Below, in pieces: positions 60,116-64,000 of a stretch of DNA of 64,000 nt. Both the position numbers and the translations under genes were made by a program. Location: NCBI RefSeq assembly GCF_028453695.1, contig NC_135777.1, forward strand, positions 19,953,714-20,017,713, read 5' to 3'. The notes beneath the pieces are model-generated. The model searched no databases. It worked only from the letters and a program-made list of their open reading frames with translations, and was not told where the DNA came from. Source of the stretch: Augochlora pura (Eukaryota > Arthropoda > Insecta > Hymenoptera > Halictidae). The number at the start of each line of letters is the position of its first letter. The stretch's first letter is position 1.

Positions 60116-60358
60116 TTAACCCTTTACACTCGGGTAGTGGCTCTGAAACAACACTAAAATTGTTCTATCACGTTTAAAAATCATTTTTATACCAATAAAG
60201 TTTAAATCTAAAAAATTGTTAAATAGTAAAACTGTTGCTACGAGTGACAAGAATGAATTTCGCATGCATAAAAATGTAATTAATCGTATAAAATGGAAAT
60301 ACTATGAGCCAGGAAAATGATTTCAAATTAGCACTTAAAATGGCTTCGAGTGCAAAGA
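60116..60358 (+). mobile_element. Family A MITE, right terminus truncated
   Basis: It starts TTAACCCTTTACACTCGG and keeps the family order: TTGTTCTATCACGTTTAAAA, AAAAATTGTTAAATAGTAAA, GCATAAAAATG, TATAAAATGGAAATACTATG and AAAATGGCTTCGAGTGCAAA. It then changes to GATA instead of GGGTTAA. It holds the unoccupied TTAA at about 60219 that corresponds to the insertion site used in the nested pair at 14106-14557. Confidence 0.85.
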
Positions 60359-60834
60359 TATACCGAGCTGATATACCGAGCTCTAACCACAACTAATTAT
60401 ATACTGTTTTATATCGATGACAGAATAGCGTTTAATTAAACTTCTCACGGTTCCAATTATAGTCTATACTTCAATAAAAGTGTTTGCAGCTAGTAAAAGT
60501 ATTTACAACTTCGCTAACTGTGAAATAGAAATCCAAAATTAATTATTTCGACTGCTTTGATATTTCTAACATCTTTCTTAATTTGAGAAATAAAATAATA
60601 ACATATAAGATAAGATATTGTAACTAAAAAAGCTGTCGCAGATGGAAAGCGTGCGATTGAAAGAAAGTCGTCTCTTTCCTACGAAACAAGATGATCTCTT
60701 TGCATTTCGATGATCGCGAGTGACGCCAGCGCAGGCTCAGTTCCAGCCATAAACACCTCGCCCGGATTCCCAGCATTTAAATTGCCGGCAATAATAACGC
60801 CATTAAGAAAACTGGAGGGAGCGAAACGCCCGCG

Positions 60835-60869
<35 letters not shown>

Positions 60870-61498
60870 GCTCCGTTTCTCGATCGTGTTATAATTTCCT
60901 TAGCGGCGCGCCGCATCCTTGAAACCTGAACGGGCAGAAGTTCATTACTGGCGGCCGATCCGCATCGATTACGTGAACGTATCGCGCTCGCTCGCGCGCG
61001 CGCGTCAACGCGTCGGTTTCGATCGCGGCGGCTAATTATCCGGGATCGGTGGTTGCACCTGAGAGGACGGTCTCGCGCGGCCCGATGGAGGTCACCGAGG
61101 TCGTTCGACGGAGAAAGGTGGCGGCGGTGGCGGCGGTTCACCTGGTTGACCGGGATCGAGAATAAAAGAAAAAAAAAAGTGAAAAAAGGAAAGGAGGAAG
61201 AGAGGAGGCCGGCTGAGAAAAAGGCGACGACGATCGGAGCGCGCTTGCGGAGGAGCGTCTCTCGGGCCCGTTCTAATTACCGGGTCGGGGCCCGAGCGGA
61301 CCGTAACGAGGCATTTATGCGAGCCCCATGGCGACACGACGCACCACGCTCCGCATTCGGACGAACCCGACCGAAATTCAATGTTCGTTACTGATTTACC
61401 AATTTATACGAGCTGTCCGGTTTATACAAGACACGTATTCTTTGGTCGTTCCTTTTGGACGCATCTTTTTACTTGGAAATTATCGATAAACTTAACTC
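60359..61498. other. AT-rich then GC-rich non-coding sequence
   Basis: AT-rich to about 60700. The GC-rich part includes the CT tract at 60836-60868 and alternating CG near 60985-61002. The 112-113 codon frames overlap on opposite strands and are Arg-rich; none is called. Confidence 0.5.
60836..60868 (+). repeat. (CT)n microsatellite
   Basis: About sixteen perfect CT units. Confidence 0.95.
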
Positions 61499-61816
61499 TT
61501 AACCCTTTCGCTCCGATGGGCGTATATATACACGCTCTCGAAGAATGACCATTCATATATGAAGAGCGCACATATATGTTCATACCATGACTTTAAATAG
61601 TAATTCGTTAATAAGTAAATTTAAATTGTAGTGCATTAGTAATTTCATTGTATTGTCTTAAAAGATATTATAATATAATATATAAAAAAATAAATCATGA
61701 TTACAAATTTTTATATGTTAGAAAGTAAAATGATATTACTAAATATAATAAATATCATTGTAAAATGTAAAGAACAAATATATTTTGTCACAAGCGCTTC
61801 GTAGTGAAAGGGTTAA
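61499..61816. mobile_element. TTAA-flanked MITE, family D
   Basis: The left end is TTAACCCTTTCGCTCCGATG and the right end is CTTCGTAGTGAAAGGGTTAA. The inverted repeats match at TTAACCCTTTC.CT.CGA. Just inside the left end are two perfect palindromes, TTCATATATGAA (61552-61563) and ACATATATGT (61570-61579), and a near-palindrome GCGTATATATACACGC. The rest is AT-rich and non-coding. Length is 318 bp; only one copy lies in the window. Confidence 0.8.
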
Positions 61817-62039
61817 AAAATTGTCAACGAATCTCATTAACAGGCATCTTCGACGAATAACTCGAACAAAAATCGTCAAAAATCATTGTCCAGTAAAAAT
61901 CGTGAGAAAACATCGCAAATCGACATCGTCGACGAAATTATTAAATAATATAAATAATATAAATTGTCATTAAATATTGTCAAGAAACATCTACGTGAAA
62001 TATCGAGATTTAACTTTGTTAACACACATCGTCGGTAAA

Positions 62040-62081
62040 CATCGTGAACTGTTAATGAGACATCGTGAACTGTTAATGAAA
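62040..62081 (+). repeat. 21-bp tandem repeat (two units plus degenerate flanks)
   Basis: CATCGTGAACTGTTAATGA plus two bases occurs twice in direct tandem (62040-62060, 62061-62081). Degenerate versions (ACTCGTGAAC..., CTGTTAATGAA...) follow to about 62110, and ACATCGTCGGTAAA precedes. It is probably a minisatellite. Confidence 0.85.
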
Positions 62082-62587
62082 CTCGTGAACAAACTCTGTT
62101 AATGAATATCATTAACTTGGAAGGCACCTCGTTGGCCAAACTTAAGAATTCCGGACGGTGTTTTCCAAATGTGGAGCAGTATGCGGCCAGGAAGAAGAAG
62201 GCCCACCGCGCGGGGAAAACGAAAACGAACAGGGTCGGGCCCCTCTCGGCGCGGTACACGTGTTCAACGATCCGTGGCCCGGGCCCCGGCGTTGTGCAAT
62301 CACGCGGCGGATGACCTGAAAAGAGGAGCAACCGTCTCGGATGAGACGGACCGCGCCGATCGTTTTTATGCGCGAGAGCATGCGTGCGTCTTCTGTTCGG
62401 CGCATCCGCGGCGAGACAGGGGGGCCCGGAGCCGGGGGGCCCGTTACCGAGCCCGCACAATTAGCCGGCTCCCGTTTGCTTAATTAATGACCCAGCCCCG
62501 CTTAACGATGACGATTTTTTCGATAGTGAAATCGAAATTGCGAAACTCACTTTCCGCCGCCTTTCATTTTTCAAGCGGCGTCCTATC

Positions 62588-62615
62588 CTCCCCCTCCTCC
62601 TCCTCCTCCTCCTCC
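62588..62615 (+). repeat. (CTC)n microsatellite
   Basis: CTCCCCCTCC, then about seven CCT/CTC units. Confidence 0.9.
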
Positions 62616-64000
62616 ACCGGCCGCGGAACCTTGCCCGCATTTCTGACCGTTTCCAGAGCGGACGATCCGCTTCTCCGATGAAGAATTCAAGATTACAACA
62701 TTCGTTGAGGTATGTCTAAGAATGTGTTTTACGTTAAAAGGAGACTTTGTTTCTTTAGTGGCTGCGTCGGGTAAAATAAAGTGACATCCTTGCAGTTAGC
62801 TTTGAATAAATATATAATTGGAATTCAACGATTGCTGCATCTTTGTCATGCATTTTTGACAAAAATTGGTACGTCGAAAATTTAGAAGAATTTACCACTA
62901 AACCTACTGATTAGTGATATTGTATAAAATTCGTTTAAACTCTGTCAAGCTTTAAGTATAAAGCTTGCTATATTAATGTAATTTATTCAAACAAAGAGGT
63001 CTCTTAAAACTTGTGTAATATTGTAAAATTAGAAACCGGTCACTTTGACCATAGTAGGTTTAATGTTAAAGACGCTACTATATTCTTTGTTCCGGAAGAA
63101 AATATTAATCTATTTATCTACTTTTAATTTCACCGACTGTTTGCTTTATTCTACACCGTGGTCATGGTCCTTTAGGATACTCGTCGGTTTCCGGAACCAC
63201 GATTTATTTCCTACACCTTAGCGCAATTTTAATGACCGTAGTTTGAATAAAGATCGCCGGCGAGGCACGGAAAGTCCAATAAGAAAACGATACGTCGCGT
63301 TGCGTAAGAAAATGCCCGCTCGCCTCTGACAGAGCGCGATCATTTATCAACTCGTAAAAGAAAACGAGGATGTCGGCGGACAATCAACGGAACAGGATTT
63401 AATCTCTTCAGATTTTCTGTCGGGCATACATTAACGAATCAATTTTTTTTCTCTGTTAACAGCCTCTCCGCGAAGCGAAGATCGCTCTCGCGAATTGATA
63501 TCGGAACAAAAGAGTTATTCAACTTTCTCAGAAACGGTCTACGAGACGGGACAGGGCCCGTCGATCGTTGGAAATATCGCGAGGAGCGGAGGCAGAGGAC
63601 GTTCCGGGAACTGAATAATTAGGTAACAAGAGTCGCCGGCTCGCGGACAGGTATTTCCGAGGCTGTACGGCGTGCTCGCCGATCCCCCGGTGTCGTGTCA
63701 CGGACGTATAGATCTTCGTTTCGGGCGAGCAGTAAAAAGATACGGGCCACTAAAGTCCGGTGTCAACGAGCTACGGCCACTTTTCGTACCATTACCGGGT
63801 TCCTTCGATATCGCGGTGGGACGGGAAACGAGCGGGGGTTCTCCCCCCGCCCGTAATATGCCGTTAACGCGGATACGTTGCCGGGGAACCCTCTAAAACC
63901 GACTATAAACCGAAATCGATTTTGAATATCCGTTTTTAATTCACGGTTACGACCCGGCGAGATAAGGGGGTCCCGCCGGCCGTTCACGGCTCGCTGCCCC

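Larger units (their letters stand above)
61817..64000. other. Non-coding region, mixed composition
   Basis: AT-rich to about 62130, GC-rich at 62130-62690, AT-rich at 62690-63180, then GC-rich to the edge. The 194-codon minus frame at 61876-62460 runs through the 21-bp tandem repeat and into GC-rich DNA without any domain; it is not called. The window may end inside a larger feature that cannot be judged. Confidence 0.5.

Noticed and set aside
61876..62460. 194-codon minus frame
   Set aside because: It joins GC-rich low-complexity sequence to the translation of a 21-bp tandem repeat; no family resemblance.

Overview
This window looks like non-coding DNA from an animal nuclear genome. The most likely source is an insect, and my guess is a bee or other hymenopteran. 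The reasons are an alternation of CpG-rich GC blocks with AT-rich blocks every 0.5-2 kb, many GA/CT and trinucleotide microsatellites, no operon-like gene packing, and small TTAA-flanked repeats typical of non-autonomous piggyBac-like DNA transposons. The taxon is an inference from genome style; no diagnostic gene was recognised.

I call no protein-coding gene, rRNA, tRNA or CRISPR array. The longest open frames (up to 282 codons) are Arg/Ser/Pro-rich or Ser-Leu/Arg-Glu low-complexity translations of GC-rich or GA/CT sequence, with no recognisable domain. The window is therefore best read as intergenic or long-intron sequence. Short exons or UTRs cannot be excluded by eye.

The clearest content is mobile. 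A family of about 230-250 bp elements (family A) starts TTAACCCTTTGCACTCGA and ends TCGAGTGCAAAGGGTTAA. It occurs about eleven times between 7 kb and 60.4 kb, in both orientations and at all stages of decay. One copy (14208-14451) is nested inside another (14106-14557) exactly at an internal TTAA, and the unoccupied site survives in the copy at 60116. This shows insertion at TTAA with duplication of that tetranucleotide. Related families B (TTAACCCCTTGCA ends), C (17064-17272) and D (61499-61816, TTAACCCTTTCGCT ends) share the TTAA+CCC architecture. Two B copies around 53.8-54.1 kb form a large imperfect palindrome.

Other structure: a perfect 21-bp-arm hairpin at 1413-1482; a roughly 31-bp tandem array carrying alternating TGACGTCA and AGACGTCA cores at 50.88-51.06 kb; a purine tract of about 470 bp at 58.06-58.53 kb; a C-run motif predicting a one-nucleotide-loop G-quadruplex on the minus strand at 23783-23800; several minisatellites; and GC-rich blocks with embedded TAATTA/TAATTG homeodomain-type cores (34.4-34.8 kb and 58.7-59.2 kb).

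Layout: GC-rich blocks are roughly 1-620, 2450-3360, 4200-5700, 7560-7970, 8230-8780, 9280-10110, 10640-11290, 12500-14100, 15340-16870, 17640-18880, 19500-21230, 22620-25690, 26500-27660, 28380-29080, 29680-30800, 31340-32280, 32560-33280, 33780-35050, 37020-38360, 38900-39820, 40760-41960, 45180-45830, 46260-47280, 47450-48480, 51320-52570, 54120-55090, 55720-56570, 57550-59850, 60700-61430, 62130-62690 and 63180-64000. Most sequence between them is AT-rich, and the TTAA elements lie mainly at those AT-rich junctions.
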